From: Kiritimatiellia bacterium
GTDB taxonomy: Bacteria; Verrucomicrobiota; Kiritimatiellia; RFP12; UBA1067
Assembly (NCBI GenBank): GCA_017418445.1
Contig: JAFONM010000024.1
Location: 1 to 40,147 of the forward strand
Reading direction: 5' to 3'
DNA: 40,147 bases
Positions 19,091 to 27,723 of this stretch are shown here, piece by piece. How positions within the stretch are numbered: position 1 is the stretch's first letter; the number at the start of each line of letters is the position of its first letter. The notes beneath the pieces were generated by a model. The model saw only the letters and a list, made by a program, of their open reading frames with translations. It was not told the DNA's origin and did not search any database. Position numbers and translations under genes: made by a program.

Positions 19091-19725
19091 CTCGTCCCAG
19101 GCCCGAGACTCTGGCCGCAGTCCTGCCGTACGCGGTCTGGATGGTCATCATGATCGCGCTTCCCGCGACGGCCGTTTCCTACGCCGTCCGTGCGCTCGCG
19201 ACTCTCGCCGTCATGGTCGGTCTCCTTCCGATGGCGAAGAGGGTGAAGATCGGCTTTCCGACCGCTTCGTCCGCACTGTGGGGTCTGATCGTCGGCGTCA
19301 TCGTCTTCGTCCTGTGGATCGCGAGGGAGACGCTCTTTCCCGGTTCCGTGGCGGCTGAGCCCTCGCCGTACGATCCCGCGGTCTGCGGATGGACGCTCAC
19401 TATTGTAAAACTGCTGGGATCGGCCTTCGTCATCGCGCCCGCCGAGGAGATGTTCTTCCGCGGATTCCTTTACCGCTGGCTCGTGAACGACAGGGACTGG
19501 ATGAAGGCCGATTCGCGCAAGTTCGACCTCGCGGCGTTCCTTTGGGTGGTGGCGCTTTTTGCACTGGAGCACAATACGCGCATCGCCGAGGGCGCGATGG
19601 CCGGCGCGTTCTATGGATATCTTGCCATACGCAAGGGGCTCGTTCCGGCGATCGTCGCCCACGCGACTACCAATCTTGTACTGGCTCTTTACGTGATTCT
19701 TACCGAGTCCTGGGGCTTCTGGTAA
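19087..19725 (+). CDS. CPBP-family intramembrane protease of the exosortase-associated (TIGR03008-like) type
   Basis: The protein has 212 residues with several hydrophobic helices. Metal-binding motifs of the CAAX/CPBP (ABI) family are present: E120-E121-x3-R125 in 'APAEEMFFRGFLYRWL', H162 in 'FALEHNTR', and H192/N196 in 'AHATTNLVLALYV'. The extended pattern 'FFRGFLYRWL....FLWVVALFALEHN' and the C-terminal 'WGFW' resemble the 'CAAX prenyl protease-related' family described alongside PEP-CTERM/exosortase systems; this placement is from memory. The GTG start overlaps the recJ stop. A substrate cannot be read from sequence. No exosortase or PEP-CTERM tail is found in this window. A general CPBP protease unrelated to sorting is the alternative. 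Confidence 0.85.
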   Translation: MTRPRPETLAAVLPYAVWMVIMIALPATAVSYAVRALATLAVMVGLLPMAKRVKIGFPTASSALWGLIVGVIVFVLWIARETLFPGSVAAEPSPYDPAVCGWTLTIVKLLGSAFVIAPAEEMFFRGFLYRWLVNDRDWMKADSRKFDLAAFLWVVALFALEHNTRIAEGAMAGAFYGYLAIRKGLVPAIVAHATTNLVLALYVILTESWGFW

Positions 19726-19747
19726 GGCAGGTCGCGCCTCTCGGCAC

Positions 19748-19777
19748 TTTACATCCCAAGGCCATTTATGGTAGACT
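19748..19777 (+). promoter_or_regulatory. Promoter of pflB-pflA
   Basis: TTTACA at 19748-19753 and TAGACT at 19772-19777 are 18 nt apart, with TGG at 19769-19771 making an extended -10. The leader to the pflB ATG is about 60 nt and contains the ribosome site AAGGGT at 19830-19835. I see no clear FNR- or ArcA-like inverted repeat nearby. Confidence 0.65.
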
Positions 19778-19843
19778 ATCCCCGTTTCTTCTCAGAGGGG
19801 GAATATACAAGATATAGAGATTTTACTGAAAGGGTGCAACAAG

Positions 19844-22087
19844 ATGTTGGATAACGAGGCTTGGAAGGGGTTCAAGGGAGACAAATGGAAAACGCGCATC
19901 GACGTGCGCAACTTCATCCAGGAGAACTACACCCCCTACGATGGCGACGAGACGTTCCTGGCGGACGCGACGGAGGCCACGGACAGGCTGTGGGGTGAGC
20001 TTCAGAAGCTCCAGAAGGCCGAGCGCGCGAAGGGCGGCGTCCTCGACATGGACACGGACGTCGTGAGCGACATCGACTCCCATCCGGCGGGATACCTCGA
20101 CAAGGACCTCGAGAAGATCGTCGGACTCCAGACCGACAGGCCGCTCAAGCGCGCCTTCATGCCCTACGGCGGCATCAAGATGGCGGAGGAGGCCTGCACC
20201 ACCTACGGATACACGCCGAGCCCGAAGCTCCACGAAATCTTCACGCGCTACCGCAAGACGCACAACCAGGGCGTCTTCGACGTGTACACTCCCGAGATGC
20301 GCGCGGCGCGCAAGAACAAGATCATCACCGGACTCCCGGACACCTACGGCCGCGGGAGGATCGTCGGCGACTACCGTCGCGTCGCGCTCTACGGCATCGA
20401 CGCGCTTGTGGCCGCCAAGAAGGCCGACATGGTCCACTGCGGCTACGGCTCGATGCCGGAGGACGTCTGCCGGCTTCGCGAGGAGGTCGCGGAACAGATC
20501 AAGGCCCTGGAGAAGATGAAGACGATGGCGGCGACCTACGGCTTCGACATCTCCCGTCCCGCGGCGAACGCGCGCGAGGCGGTGCAGTGGACGTACTTCG
20601 GATACCTCTCCGCCGTCAAGACGCAGAACGGCGCTGCGATGTCCATCGGCAGGATCTCGACGTTCCTCGACATCTACATCGAACGCGACCTGAGGAGCGG
20701 AGCCCTGGACGAGAAGGGCGCGCAGGAGCTCATCGACCACCTCGTCCTCCACCTGAGGATGGTCAAGTTCGCCCGCATCCCGTCCTACAACGAGCTCTTC
20801 TCGGGCGATCCCGTCTGGGCGACGCTCTCGATCGCCGGGCTCGGCAGCGACGGACGCTCGATGGTGACGAAGAACTGCTTCCGCATCCTCCACACCCTCG
20901 AGACCATGGGCCCCTCCCCCGAGCCCAACATAACCGTCCTCTACTCGCGCAGGCTCCCGAAGACGTTCCGCGACTACGCCGCGAAGATCTCCATCAAGAC
21001 CTCGTCCATCCAGTACGAGAACGACTGCGTCATGCGCCGCGTCTGGGGCGACGACTACGCGATCTGCTGCTGCGTCTCGGCGACGCAGGTCGGCAAGGAG
21101 ATACAGTTCTTCGGCGCGCGCGCGAACCTCGCAAAGTGCCTCCTCTACGCCATCAACGGCGGGATGGACGAGAAGACCCGCGTGCAGGTGGCGCCGGAGT
21201 TCCCCCGCATCACGTCGGCCGTCCTCGACTACGACGAGGTGATGAAGCGCTACGACGTCATGATGGACTGGCTCGCGAGCCTCTACGTCCACACGCTGAA
21301 CCTCATCCACTACATGCACGACAAGTACTACTACGAGGCCGCCGAGATGGCTCTCATAGACACCAACCTGCGTCGCACCTTCGCGACGGGCATCGCCGGC
21401 TTCTCGCACGCCGTCGACTCGCTCGCCGCGATCAGGTACGCGAAGGTCGAGGCGGTCCGCGACGAGTCGGGCCTCGCCGTCGACTACAAGATCACGGGCG
21501 ACTTCCCGCGCTACGGCAACGACGACGACAGGGCTGACGACATCGCGAAGTGGCTGCTCAGGGAGTTCATCGACAAGGTCCGCGGGCACCACATCTACCG
21601 CAACGCGGAGCCCACGACGTCGATCCTCACCATCACCTCGAACGTCGTCTACGGCAAGGCTACGGGCGCGATGCCCGACGGACGTCCCGCGGGCGAGCCG
21701 CTCTCGCCCGGGGCGAATCCGAGCTACGGGGCGGAGATGAACGGACTCCTCGCGTCCCTCAACTCCGTCGCGAAGCTCCCCTACGAGGACGCGCTCGACG
21801 GAATCTCCAACACGCAGACGATCCATCCCTCGGCGCTCGGCAACACCGAAGCGGACCGCGTGAAGTCCCTCGTGAACATCCTCGACGGCTATTTCGACAA
21901 GGGCGCGCACCATCTGAACGTGAACGTGTTCGGCACGGAGAAGCTCGTCGACGCGATGGAGCATCCGGAGAAGCCCGAGTACGCGAACTTCACGATCCGC
22001 GTCTCCGGCTACGCGGTCAAGTTCATCGACCTCACCCGCGAGCAGCAGATGGACGTCATCAAGCGCGCCTGTCATAAATGCCTGTGA
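19844..22087 (+). CDS. pflB: Pyruvate formate-lyase (formate C-acetyltransferase)
   Basis: The protein has 747 residues (E. coli PflB 760). This glycyl-radical enzyme converts pyruvate plus CoA to acetyl-CoA and formate under anaerobic conditions. The active-site cysteines are C409-C410 in '[20 protein letters not shown]'; a third Cys (C408) precedes the pair. The radical glycine is G722 in '[20 protein letters not shown]'. '[20 protein letters not shown]' and '[14 protein letters not shown]' confirm a true PFL and not a diol dehydratase or other glycyl-radical enzyme. The C-terminus ends 'RACHKCL'. The adjacent pflA overlaps the stop by 10 nt. Its presence implies mixed-acid-type fermentation in an anoxic habitat. 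Confidence 0.97.
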   Translation: MLDNEAWKGFKGDKWKTRIDVRNFIQENYTPYDGDETFLADATEATDRLWGELQKLQKAERAKGGVLDMDTDVVSDIDSHPAGYLDKDLEKIVGLQTDRPLKRAFMPYGGIKMAEEACTTYGYTPSPKLHEIFTRYRKTHNQGVFDVYTPEMRAARKNKIITGLPDTYGRGRIVGDYRRVALYGIDALVAAKKADMVHCGYGSMPEDVCRLREEVAEQIKALEKMKTMAATYGFDISRPAANAREAVQWTYFGYLSAVKTQNGAAMSIGRISTFLDIYIERDLRSGALDEKGAQELIDHLVLHLRMVKFARIPSYNELFSGDPVWATLSIAGLGSDGRSMVTKNCFRILHTLETMGPSPEPNITVLYSRRLPKTFRDYAAKISIKTSSIQYENDCVMRRVWGDDYAICCCVSATQVGKEIQFFGARANLAKCLLYAINGGMDEKTRVQVAPEFPRITSAVLDYDEVMKRYDVMMDWLASLYVHTLNLIHYMHDKYYYEAAEMALIDTNLRRTFATGIAGFSHAVDSLAAIRYAKVEAVRDESGLAVDYKITGDFPRYGNDDDRADDIAKWLLREFIDKVRGHHIYRNAEPTTSILTITSNVVYGKATGAMPDGRPAGEPLSPGANPSYGAEMNGLLASLNSVAKLPYEDALDGISNTQTIHPSALGNTEADRVKSLVNILDGYFDKGAHHLNVNVFGTEKLVDAMEHPEKPEYANFTIRVSGYAVKFIDLTREQQMDVIKRACHKCL

Positions 22088-22896
22088 CCAGTGCCTGTTA
22101 TCGGTTCTTGAAGCACCCGCCGGCCGCCACCCGCCAGCCGCCAGCCGCCATCAAAGGCCGGATACATTCGTTCGAGACGTTCGGGGCCGCGGACGGCCCC
22201 GGAGTCCGCTTCATCGTCTTCCTCTCGGGCTGTCCGCTCCGCTGCGCGTACTGCCACAATCCCGACACCTGGGCGAGTCCGCCCGCGTTCGAGCAGGAGC
22301 CCCGCGAGGTCCTCGACCGGGCGCTCCGCTACCGCGCCTACTGGGGCGAGGACGGCGGCATCACGGTGTCCGGCGGCGAGCCGCTCCTCCAGCCGGAGTT
22401 CGTCTCGGAGCTGTTCGAACTCGCCGGGGCGGAGGGGATTTCGACCGCCCTCGACACGAGCGGATACGTCGAAGGGGCGGCGGACGACGTGTCGATCTTC
22501 TCGAATCCGCTCAGGCCGTATGCGAAGCTTCTGTCCCTTGCGGACGTCGTCATCCTGGACATAAAGGCGTTCGACGCGGATCTCCACAGGAGGGTGACGG
22601 GCCGTTCCGGCGAGCCGATGCTCGCATTCGCGAGGCACTGCGCCGGAATGGGGAAGCGCATGTGGATTCGCAGGGTCCTCGTCCCGGGACTCACCGACGG
22701 CGAGGCGGACCTCCGCGCGACGGGCGAATTCGTCCGTTCGCTGGGATCCTGCGTCGAGCGGGTGGAGGTTCTGCCGTACCACGACTTCGCGATCCCGAAG
22801 TACGAGAGGCTCGGCATCCCCTATCCGCTCCGCGGCGCGGTTCCGCCGACGCCGGGGCAGGTTGCCGCCGCCAGGTCGCTCCTTGGCGCCGGCTGA
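22078..22896 (+). CDS. pflA: Pyruvate formate-lyase activating enzyme (radical SAM)
   Basis: The protein has 272 residues and installs the glycyl radical on PflB using S-adenosylmethionine and a 4Fe-4S cluster. The radical-SAM cysteines are C52, C56 and C59 in '[16 protein letters not shown]'; '[16 protein letters not shown]' is the SAM-binding GGE region and '[18 protein letters not shown]' the conserved end. The family normally begins at the '[16 protein letters not shown]' block, here residue 27. The upstream 26 residues come from the overlap with pflB plus five copies of a GC-rich heptamer (22116-22150) translated as a Pro/Ala/Arg/Gln stretch. The start is uncertain: ATG 22078 overlaps pflB, with GTG 22084 and TTG 22108 as alternatives; all lie upstream of the heptamers, so every version translates them. 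Confidence 0.93.
   Translation: MPVTSACYRFLKHPPAATRQPPAAIKGRIHSFETFGAADGPGVRFIVFLSGCPLRCAYCHNPDTWASPPAFEQEPREVLDRALRYRAYWGEDGGITVSGGEPLLQPEFVSELFELAGAEGISTALDTSGYVEGAADDVSIFSNPLRPYAKLLSLADVVILDIKAFDADLHRRVTGRSGEPMLAFARHCAGMGKRMWIRRVLVPGLTDGEADLRATGEFVRSLGSCVERVEVLPYHDFAIPKYERLGIPYPLRGAVPPTPGQVAAARSLLGAG
22116..22150. repeat. Five tandem GC-rich heptamers inside the 5' end of pflA
   Basis: Units are CCCGCCG, GCCGCCA, CCCGCCA, GCCGCCA and GCCGCCA, consensus SCCGCCN. The same kind of heptamer array occurs at 33758-33813. The array sits between the start codon and the conserved domain of pflA, so gaining or losing one unit would shift the frame. Confidence 0.8.
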
Positions 22897-22906
22897 AAAG
22901 TGCGCC

Positions 22907-22936
22907 TTGCCACAAGCGGCCGAATTATGATATAAT
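22907..22936 (+). promoter_or_regulatory. Promoter of hisG
   Basis: TTGCCA at 22907-22912 and a perfect TATAAT at 22931-22936 are 18 nt apart, with TGA at 22928-22930 giving an extended -10. The leader to the ATG at 22967 is about 25 nt and includes a weak AAGAG ribosome site. No histidine attenuator fits in this short space. Confidence 0.75.
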
Positions 22937-22966
22937 CTCCACTCCTTTAACGGAAAAGAGACAAAA

Positions 22967-23836
22967 ATGGCAATAGTACTAGGTCTACCAAAGGGCAGCC
23001 TGCAGGAGTCGACCTTCGCGCTCTTCAAGCGCGCGGGGTTCAACGTCACCTGCTCGAGCCGCAGCTACACCCCGTCCATCGACGACGAGGAAATCAAGTG
23101 CCGCCTCCTTCGTCCGCAGGAGATGAGCCGCTACGTGGAGCTCGGCCTCCTCGACGCGGGAATCTGCGGCTACGACTGGGTCTACGAGAACGGCAGCGAC
23201 GTGCACGAGATCTGCGAGCTCAACTATTCGAAGGCGACTTCCAATCCGGTCCGCTGGGTCCTCGCGGTTCCGAACGATTCGAAGATCAGGACGGTCAAGG
23301 ACCTTCAGGGCAAGCGCATCTCCACGGAGGCGATGGGCCTCGTCAGGCGCTACCTCAAGAAGAACCGCGTCAAGGCGGACGTCGAGTTCTCCTGGGGCGC
23401 GACCGAGGTGAAGGCCCCCGAGCTCGTGGACGCGATCGTCGACCTCACCGAGACGGGTTCGAGCCTTCGCGCGAACAACCTTCGCATCGTCGACACGATC
23501 CTCACCTCCACGACCCGCTTCATCGCGAACAGGAAGTCGTGGAAGAACGCCGCCAAGCGCGCGAAGCTCGAGCAGCTCCAGATGCTTCTCACGGGAGCCC
23601 TCGAGGCGCAGCGCCGCGTGCTCCTGAAGTGCAACGCGCCCGCGAAGTCGCTGGACAGGATCGTCAAGGTCATGCCGGCCCTCCACGCGCCGACCGTGAA
23701 CAGGCTCAACGACAGCGAGTGGTACGCGGTCGAGTCCGTCGTCGAGGAAAGGACGGTCCGCGACCTCATCCCGCAGCTCACGAAGAACGGTGCGACGGGA
23801 ATCATCGAGCTGCCGCTCAACAAGATAATTTTCTGA
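22967..23836 (+). CDS. hisG: ATP phosphoribosyltransferase, long form
   Basis: First enzyme of histidine biosynthesis, joining ATP and PRPP. At 289 residues it is the long (HisG-L) form, which carries its own C-terminal ACT-like regulatory domain and needs no HisZ. The N-terminus 'IVLGLPKGSLQESTFALFKRAGF', 'LGLLDAGICGYDWVYENG' and the PRPP-binding 'DAIVDLTETGSSLRANNLRIVDTI' are intact. The C-terminal 'VNRLNDSEWYAVESVVEERTVRDLIPQL' is the regulatory domain, predicting histidine feedback inhibition. No other his genes are nearby. The next gene downstream is the 29-residue COX24-like protein, apparently in the same transcript. Confidence 0.96.
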   Translation: MAIVLGLPKGSLQESTFALFKRAGFNVTCSSRSYTPSIDDEEIKCRLLRPQEMSRYVELGLLDAGICGYDWVYENGSDVHEICELNYSKATSNPVRWVLAVPNDSKIRTVKDLQGKRISTEAMGLVRRYLKKNRVKADVEFSWGATEVKAPELVDAIVDLTETGSSLRANNLRIVDTILTSTTRFIANRKSWKNAAKRAKLEQLQMLLTGALEAQRRVLLKCNAPAKSLDRIVKVMPALHAPTVNRLNDSEWYAVESVVEERTVRDLIPQLTKNGATGIIELPLNKIIF

Positions 23837-23882
23837 GTCAGAAAACGGCCTAGCTAGCCGGTCAACAAATCAAGGAGAAACC

Positions 23883-23972
23883 ATGGGATCCATCAAGAAG
23901 AAAAGGCGCAAAAAAATGTCGAAGCACAAATACGACAAGCGCATGAAGGCGCAGCGCCATAAAAACAAGTAA
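23883..23972 (+). CDS. 29-residue AURKAIP1/COX24-domain basic protein
   Basis: The protein reads MGSIKKKRRKKMSKHKYDKR followed by nine more residues ending 'HKNK'; about half of all residues are Lys or Arg. A strong ribosome site, AAGGAG at 23872-23877, sits 5 nt before the ATG, and a clear terminator follows within 6 nt of the stop, so this is a real gene despite its size. The 'GS.KKKRRKKM.KHK..K' pattern is that of the bacterial AURKAIP1/COX24 (DUF1713, mS38-like) miniproteins found in Bacteroidetes and PVC genomes. Mitochondrial mS38 is a small-subunit ribosomal protein that contacts rRNA at the decoding region. By analogy this may be an accessory 30S protein; no function is shown by the sequence. 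Confidence 0.85.
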   Translation: MGSIKKKRRKKMSKHKYDKRMKAQRHKNK

Positions 23973-23977
23973 GCACG

Positions 23978-24014
23978 GGGCCCGGTTCGAAAGGACCGGG
24001 CCTTGTGTTTTCTT
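23978..24014 (+). terminator. Intrinsic terminator after the hisG/COX24-like unit
   Basis: A 10-bp stem (GGCCCGGTTC at 23979-23988 with GGACCGGGCC at 23993-24002, one G-T wobble) closes a GAAA tetraloop, followed by a T-rich tract TTGTGTTTTCTT. This is the clearest Rho-independent terminator in the window and separates hisG from pheA. Confidence 0.9.
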
Positions 24015-24044
24015 CGTCCTCTCTGCCGCTGCGCACGGCAAAAA

Positions 24045-24053
24045 TGCTATACT
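24045..24053 (+). promoter_or_regulatory. Extended -10 element for pheA
   Basis: TGC followed by TATACT at 24048-24053, nine nucleotides before the pheA ATG at 24063. No convincing -35. The implied leader is about 2-3 nt, with no Shine-Dalgarno sequence. Confidence 0.6.
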
Positions 24054-24062
24054 CTACGCGAT

Positions 24063-25208
24063 ATGGAAGACCTTAAGAAAGCAAGACAGGAGATAGACGC
24101 GATAGACGAGGAGCTCGTGAAGCTCTTCGTGAGGCGTCTCGAGGTGTCCGCGCGCGTCGCCGCATCGAAGCGGGAGAGCGGTGCGGGAGTGAGCGATCCG
24201 GCGCGCGAGCGCGCCATAATCTCGCGCGTCACGGCGGAGGTTCCGCCGGAGTTCGAGAACGGAGCGAGACTCTTCTTCAACACGCTGTTCTCGATCTCCA
24301 AGGCGCGGCAGAGGCTTCTTCTTTCCGGCGAGGCGCCGCTCGCGAAGTCCGTGAGAGGCGCCCTCGCGGCGGGCTCCAGGTTCCCGCGCCGCGCGCTCGT
24401 CGCGTGCTGCGGCACTGAAGGCTCGTACGCGCAGCAGGCCACGACGTTGATGTTCGCGGCGCCGACGATCGCCTACTTCGAGTCGTTCGAGAACGTGTTC
24501 GAGGCTGTCGAGAAGGGGCTCTGCCAGTACGGCATGCTGCCGGTCGAGAACTCCGCCGCGGGGTCCGTCGCCGCCGTGTACGACCTGATGCTCAGGCACC
24601 GCTTCCACATCGTCCGCGGACTCCGTCTCAAGATCGACCACGTCCTCCTGGCGTCGCGCGGGACGTCCCTCGCGGACATCCGCGAGGTGACGAGCCATCC
24701 GCACGCCCTCGCGCAGTGCAAGGAGTTCCTGCGCGCGCATCCCGAGATCAGGGCGACGCCCGCCGCGAACACGGCGATCGCCGCGCGCACCGTCGCGGAA
24801 TCCGGGAGGAGGGACTTCGCGGCCATCGCGTCGCGTCCGTGCGCCGAGCTCTACGGACTCGGCGTCGTCGCGGAGGGAATCCAGGACGCGTCCTACAACT
24901 ACACGCGGTTCATCTGCATCTCGAAGGACCTCGAGATATATCCGGACGCGAACAAGTTCACGGTGATGCTTTCGCTTCCGCACAGGCCCGGGGCGCTCAA
25001 CGCGATCATCTCGAAGTTCGCGTCGATAGACGTCAACCTGACGAAGCTCGAGTCGCGTCCGATACCCGGAATGGACTTCGAATTCCGCTTCACGTTCGAC
25101 TTCGAGGCGGCGCCGAACGACGATGGCGTCCTCGCGCTCCTCTCCGAGCTCTCCTCGGACCCCGACATCGAGCATTTCGACTTCCTCGGAGCCTATTGCG
25201 AGCACTAG
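24063..25208 (+). CDS. pheA: Bifunctional chorismate mutase / prephenate dehydratase
   Basis: The protein has 381 residues. It converts chorismate to prephenate and then phenylpyruvate for phenylalanine synthesis. Residues about 1-85 are an AroQ-type chorismate mutase ('ARQEIDAIDEELVKLFVRRLEVSARVAASKR'). Residues about 110-285 are the dehydratase with 'GTEGSYAQQA', 'GMLPVENSAAGSVAAVYDLM', 'TSHPHALAQC' and the catalytic 'SYNYTRFICIS'. The C-terminal ACT domain ('LPHRPGALNAIISKFASIDVNLTKLESRP') predicts phenylalanine feedback inhibition. An upstream in-frame ATG at 24003 lies inside the terminator and before the promoter, so 24063 is the start. There is no attenuator leader peptide. Confidence 0.96.
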   Translation: MEDLKKARQEIDAIDEELVKLFVRRLEVSARVAASKRESGAGVSDPARERAIISRVTAEVPPEFENGARLFFNTLFSISKARQRLLLSGEAPLAKSVRGALAAGSRFPRRALVACCGTEGSYAQQATTLMFAAPTIAYFESFENVFEAVEKGLCQYGMLPVENSAAGSVAAVYDLMLRHRFHIVRGLRLKIDHVLLASRGTSLADIREVTSHPHALAQCKEFLRAHPEIRATPAANTAIAARTVAESGRRDFAAIASRPCAELYGLGVVAEGIQDASYNYTRFICISKDLEIYPDANKFTVMLSLPHRPGALNAIISKFASIDVNLTKLESRPIPGMDFEFRFTFDFEAAPNDDGVLALLSELSSDPDIEHFDFLGAYCEH

Positions 25209-25225
25209 ATTTTCGCCAGGCTTTT

Positions 25226-25234
25226 TGGTATAAT
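25226..25234 (+). promoter_or_regulatory. Extended -10 element for guaB
   Basis: TGG followed by a perfect TATAAT at 25229-25234; no good -35 is seen. The leader is about 33 nt and holds a possible 7-codon upstream ORF and the guaB ribosome site GAGGAG at 25263-25268. Confidence 0.65.
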
Positions 25235-25253
25235 TTCCATGTAAAAAGGGTGC

Positions 25254-25277
25254 ATGACGCCCGAGGAGACTCAATGA
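25254..25277 (+). other. Possible 7-codon upstream ORF overlapping the guaB start
   Basis: ATG at 25254 opens a frame encoding MTPEETQ, ending in a TGA at 25275-25277 that overlaps the guaB ATG (ATGA). An AAAAAGGG ribosome-like stretch at 25243-25250 lies only 3 nt before it. Its GAG GAG codons double as the guaB ribosome site. Translation is unproven. Confidence 0.3.
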
Positions 25278-26770
25278 ACAAGCACATGGACCAGTTTATG
25301 AAGGCCTTCCCGTTCGAGGGCCTCACGTACGACGACGTTACCCTCGTCACGCAGTACGCCGATTTCCTGCCCGACGACGCCTCGCTGGAGACCAGGCTCA
25401 CGAGCCGGATCACGATGAAGATCCCCTTCGTTTCGGCGGCGATGGACACGGTGACGGAGTCGCCGATGGCGATCGCTATGGCGCTTGCCGGCGGCATCGG
25501 ATGCATCCACAAGAACCTCGAGGAGGACGACCAGGCGAGGGAGGTCGCGAAGGTGAAGAACTACCTCAACGGGCTCATCGCCTCGCCCGTCTGCTTCCAC
25601 CAGGACGACGACATCAGCTTCCTCCGCTCCGAGAAGAGGCGCATGGGCCTCAAGTTCAACGGCTTCCCCGTCCTCGACGACAAGGACCGCCTCGTCGGCA
25701 TGATCACGACGTCCGACATGCGCTTCGCGCCGATGGAGGCCAGGAAGCTCCGCGATGTCATGCAGCCCGCTCCGATCACCGCGAAGCCGGGGACGTCGCT
25801 CAAGAAGGCGTACGACCTCATGCGCGCGGCGAAGGTAGGCAAGCTTCCGCTCGTCGACAAGGCCGGCCGCGTGGTGGGTCTCTACAGCTTCACGGACGTC
25901 CAGCGCCTCGTCGAGAACCAGAATCCGACCTACAACTGCGACTCGAAGTTCCGTCTCAGGGTGTCCGCCTCCGTCTCCGGCGGCAGGGGGGATCTGACGC
26001 GCATGGAGAAGCTCGCGGACGCCGGCGTCGACGTCGTCGTCGTGGATTCCGCCCACGGTCACTCGAAGGGCATCATGGACATGACGAAGTACATCGCCAG
26101 GCACTATCCGAAGATCGACGTCATCGCCGGCAACATCGCCACGGGCGAGGCGGCCGTGGCGCTTGCGAAGTGCGGCGCGCACGCCGTGAAGGTCGGCATC
26201 GGCCCCGGGTCCATATGCACGACGCGCGTTGTCTGCGGCGTGGGGATTCCGCAGCTCACCGCCGTCTACAACGCGGCGAAGGCGCTCCGCGGGACCGGCG
26301 TCGCGGTCATCGCTGACGGCGGCATCAAGCTGTCGGGCGACGTCCCGAAGGCGCTCGCCGCGGGTGCGGACTCCGTCATGCTCGGTTCGGTCCTCGCCGG
26401 CACCGAGGAGTCTCCGGGCGAGAAGATATACCAGAACGGACGCCAGTACGTCGTCTACCGCGGCATGGGATCGATGGCCGCCCTCAAGAACGGCAAGGGA
26501 TCCCGCGCGCGCTACTTCCAGGACAACGAGTCGGAGGACGATCTCGTGCCGCAGGGCATCGAGGGAATGGTGCCGTACTCGGGGCGTGTGAAGTCCATCA
26601 TGACCCAGTTCTGCGGCGGACTCCGCGCGTCCCTCGGCTACTGCGGCGCGCGCACCATCAGGGAACTGCAGGAGAAGGGCAGGTTCTACCGCGTCACCGC
26701 GAACGGACTCAAGGAGGCCCGTCCGCACGACATCACGATCACGAAGGAGGCGCCCAACTACCGCGCATGA
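25274..26770 (+). CDS. guaB: Inosine-5'-monophosphate dehydrogenase
   Basis: The protein has 498 residues and catalyses the NAD-dependent oxidation of IMP to XMP, the committed step to GMP. The substrate loop with the catalytic Cys is '[20 protein letters not shown]'. The (beta/alpha)8 barrel shows '[11 protein letters not shown]', '[20 protein letters not shown]', '[12 protein letters not shown]' and '[20 protein letters not shown]'. The flap is '[19 protein letters not shown]'. Two CBS domains (Bateman module) are inserted, as in '[23 protein letters not shown]', so ATP/GTP regulation is expected. GAGGAG lies 5 nt before the ATG; a GTG at 25250 is a weaker alternative. The stop overlaps the lepB ATG. 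Confidence 0.97.
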   Translation: MNKHMDQFMKAFPFEGLTYDDVTLVTQYADFLPDDASLETRLTSRITMKIPFVSAAMDTVTESPMAIAMALAGGIGCIHKNLEEDDQAREVAKVKNYLNGLIASPVCFHQDDDISFLRSEKRRMGLKFNGFPVLDDKDRLVGMITTSDMRFAPMEARKLRDVMQPAPITAKPGTSLKKAYDLMRAAKVGKLPLVDKAGRVVGLYSFTDVQRLVENQNPTYNCDSKFRLRVSASVSGGRGDLTRMEKLADAGVDVVVVDSAHGHSKGIMDMTKYIARHYPKIDVIAGNIATGEAAVALAKCGAHAVKVGIGPGSICTTRVVCGVGIPQLTAVYNAAKALRGTGVAVIADGGIKLSGDVPKALAAGADSVMLGSVLAGTEESPGEKIYQNGRQYVVYRGMGSMAALKNGKGSRARYFQDNESEDDLVPQGIEGMVPYSGRVKSIMTQFCGGLRASLGYCGARTIRELQEKGRFYRVTANGLKEARPHDITITKEAPNYRA

Positions 26771-27723
26771 CGAAGACCTGGCAGGACTACGGCCGCGAGT
26801 GGCTCGACACGCTGGTCGTCGCGATTTCCGTCGCGATGGCCTTTCGCGCATATCTCTTCGAGCCGTTCAACATCCCCACCGGGTCCATGATGCCCACCCT
26901 GTACGGCAACCATTCCGAACCCTGCAGGGATCCGGGCGTCTTCGAGACGACTCCGCTCAAGTGGCTCAACTGGGCGGTTTCCGGGCGCGACTACAAGGAG
27001 CTCGTCGCTCCGTGCGAAGGGACGCTCGTGCTGATGGACCGCGGCGACGGGCGCTACGACTGCTGCATACAGCCCCTGGGCGGGGCACAGCCCTCGAAGC
27101 CCGTCTCGCTCCCGACGGACTTCGTGCACTCGATGAACCTGGCCGATCTGGCTCCGGGGCGCGCGATAGTCCCCGGCAGGATCGACGGCTCTCGCCAGGT
27201 CGTATGCTCCGTGGATGCGGGCGGAAAGCTCTCGCCGCTGGTTATCCCGAAGGGGCGCGTCGTGTGGAAGGGCTACGACACCACCGGCGACTTCATATTC
27301 GTCAACCGCTGGCGCTGGAACTTCCGTCGGCCTGCCCGCGGCGAGGTGATGGTCTTCGCCACGACGGGCATAGACAGGCTGGTCCAGGGGACGCACTACA
27401 TCAAGCGTCTCACCGCGCTTCCGGGCGAGACGGTGGAGATAGTCAGTCCGGACGTCTTCATCGACGGCAGGAAGCTCGACGCTCCGCTGAAGCCCATGAT
27501 CGGCAAGCGCGGGGAGAAGACTCCGGAGCCCAATCCCGGGGCGGCAGGCGGGATGACAGGGCCCAGGACAATGGGCGCCGACGAGTATTTCGCGTGCGGA
27601 GACAACTCCGACAACAGTTTCGACAGCCGTTACTGGGGGCCCGTCCCCCGGGAGAACCTCAAGGGCGTCGGGTCCTTGGTGTTCTGGCCTATCGTGAATC
27701 CTAGATGGGGATTGATACCATGA
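26767..27723 (+). CDS. lepB: Signal peptidase I
   Basis: The protein has 318 residues and cleaves signal peptides from exported proteins at the outer face of the cytoplasmic membrane. A single N-terminal membrane helix (about residues 13-30) precedes the Ser box 'FNIPTGSMMPTL', with catalytic S40. The general-base Lys is K213 in 'HYIKRLTALPGETVEI', and the late box 'YFACGDNSDNSFDSRYWGPV' is intact. The roughly 170-residue spacing between Ser and Lys is larger than in minimal enzymes because of an inserted periplasmic segment (about residues 60-170) typical of larger Gram-negative enzymes. The ATG overlaps the guaB stop and its own stop overlaps the kinase ATG. Confidence 0.94.
   Translation: MTKTWQDYGREWLDTLVVAISVAMAFRAYLFEPFNIPTGSMMPTLYGNHSEPCRDPGVFETTPLKWLNWAVSGRDYKELVAPCEGTLVLMDRGDGRYDCCIQPLGGAQPSKPVSLPTDFVHSMNLADLAPGRAIVPGRIDGSRQVVCSVDAGGKLSPLVIPKGRVVWKGYDTTGDFIFVNRWRWNFRRPARGEVMVFATTGIDRLVQGTHYIKRLTALPGETVEIVSPDVFIDGRKLDAPLKPMIGKRGEKTPEPNPGAAGGMTGPRTMGADEYFACGDNSDNSFDSRYWGPVPRENLKGVGSLVFWPIVNPRWGLIP

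Noticed and set aside
23837-23870. Imperfect inverted repeat (CGGCCTAGCTAGCCG) after hisG as a terminator
   Set aside because: The stem is short and imperfect with no T-run, and the next gene follows with a good ribosome site and its own clear terminator.
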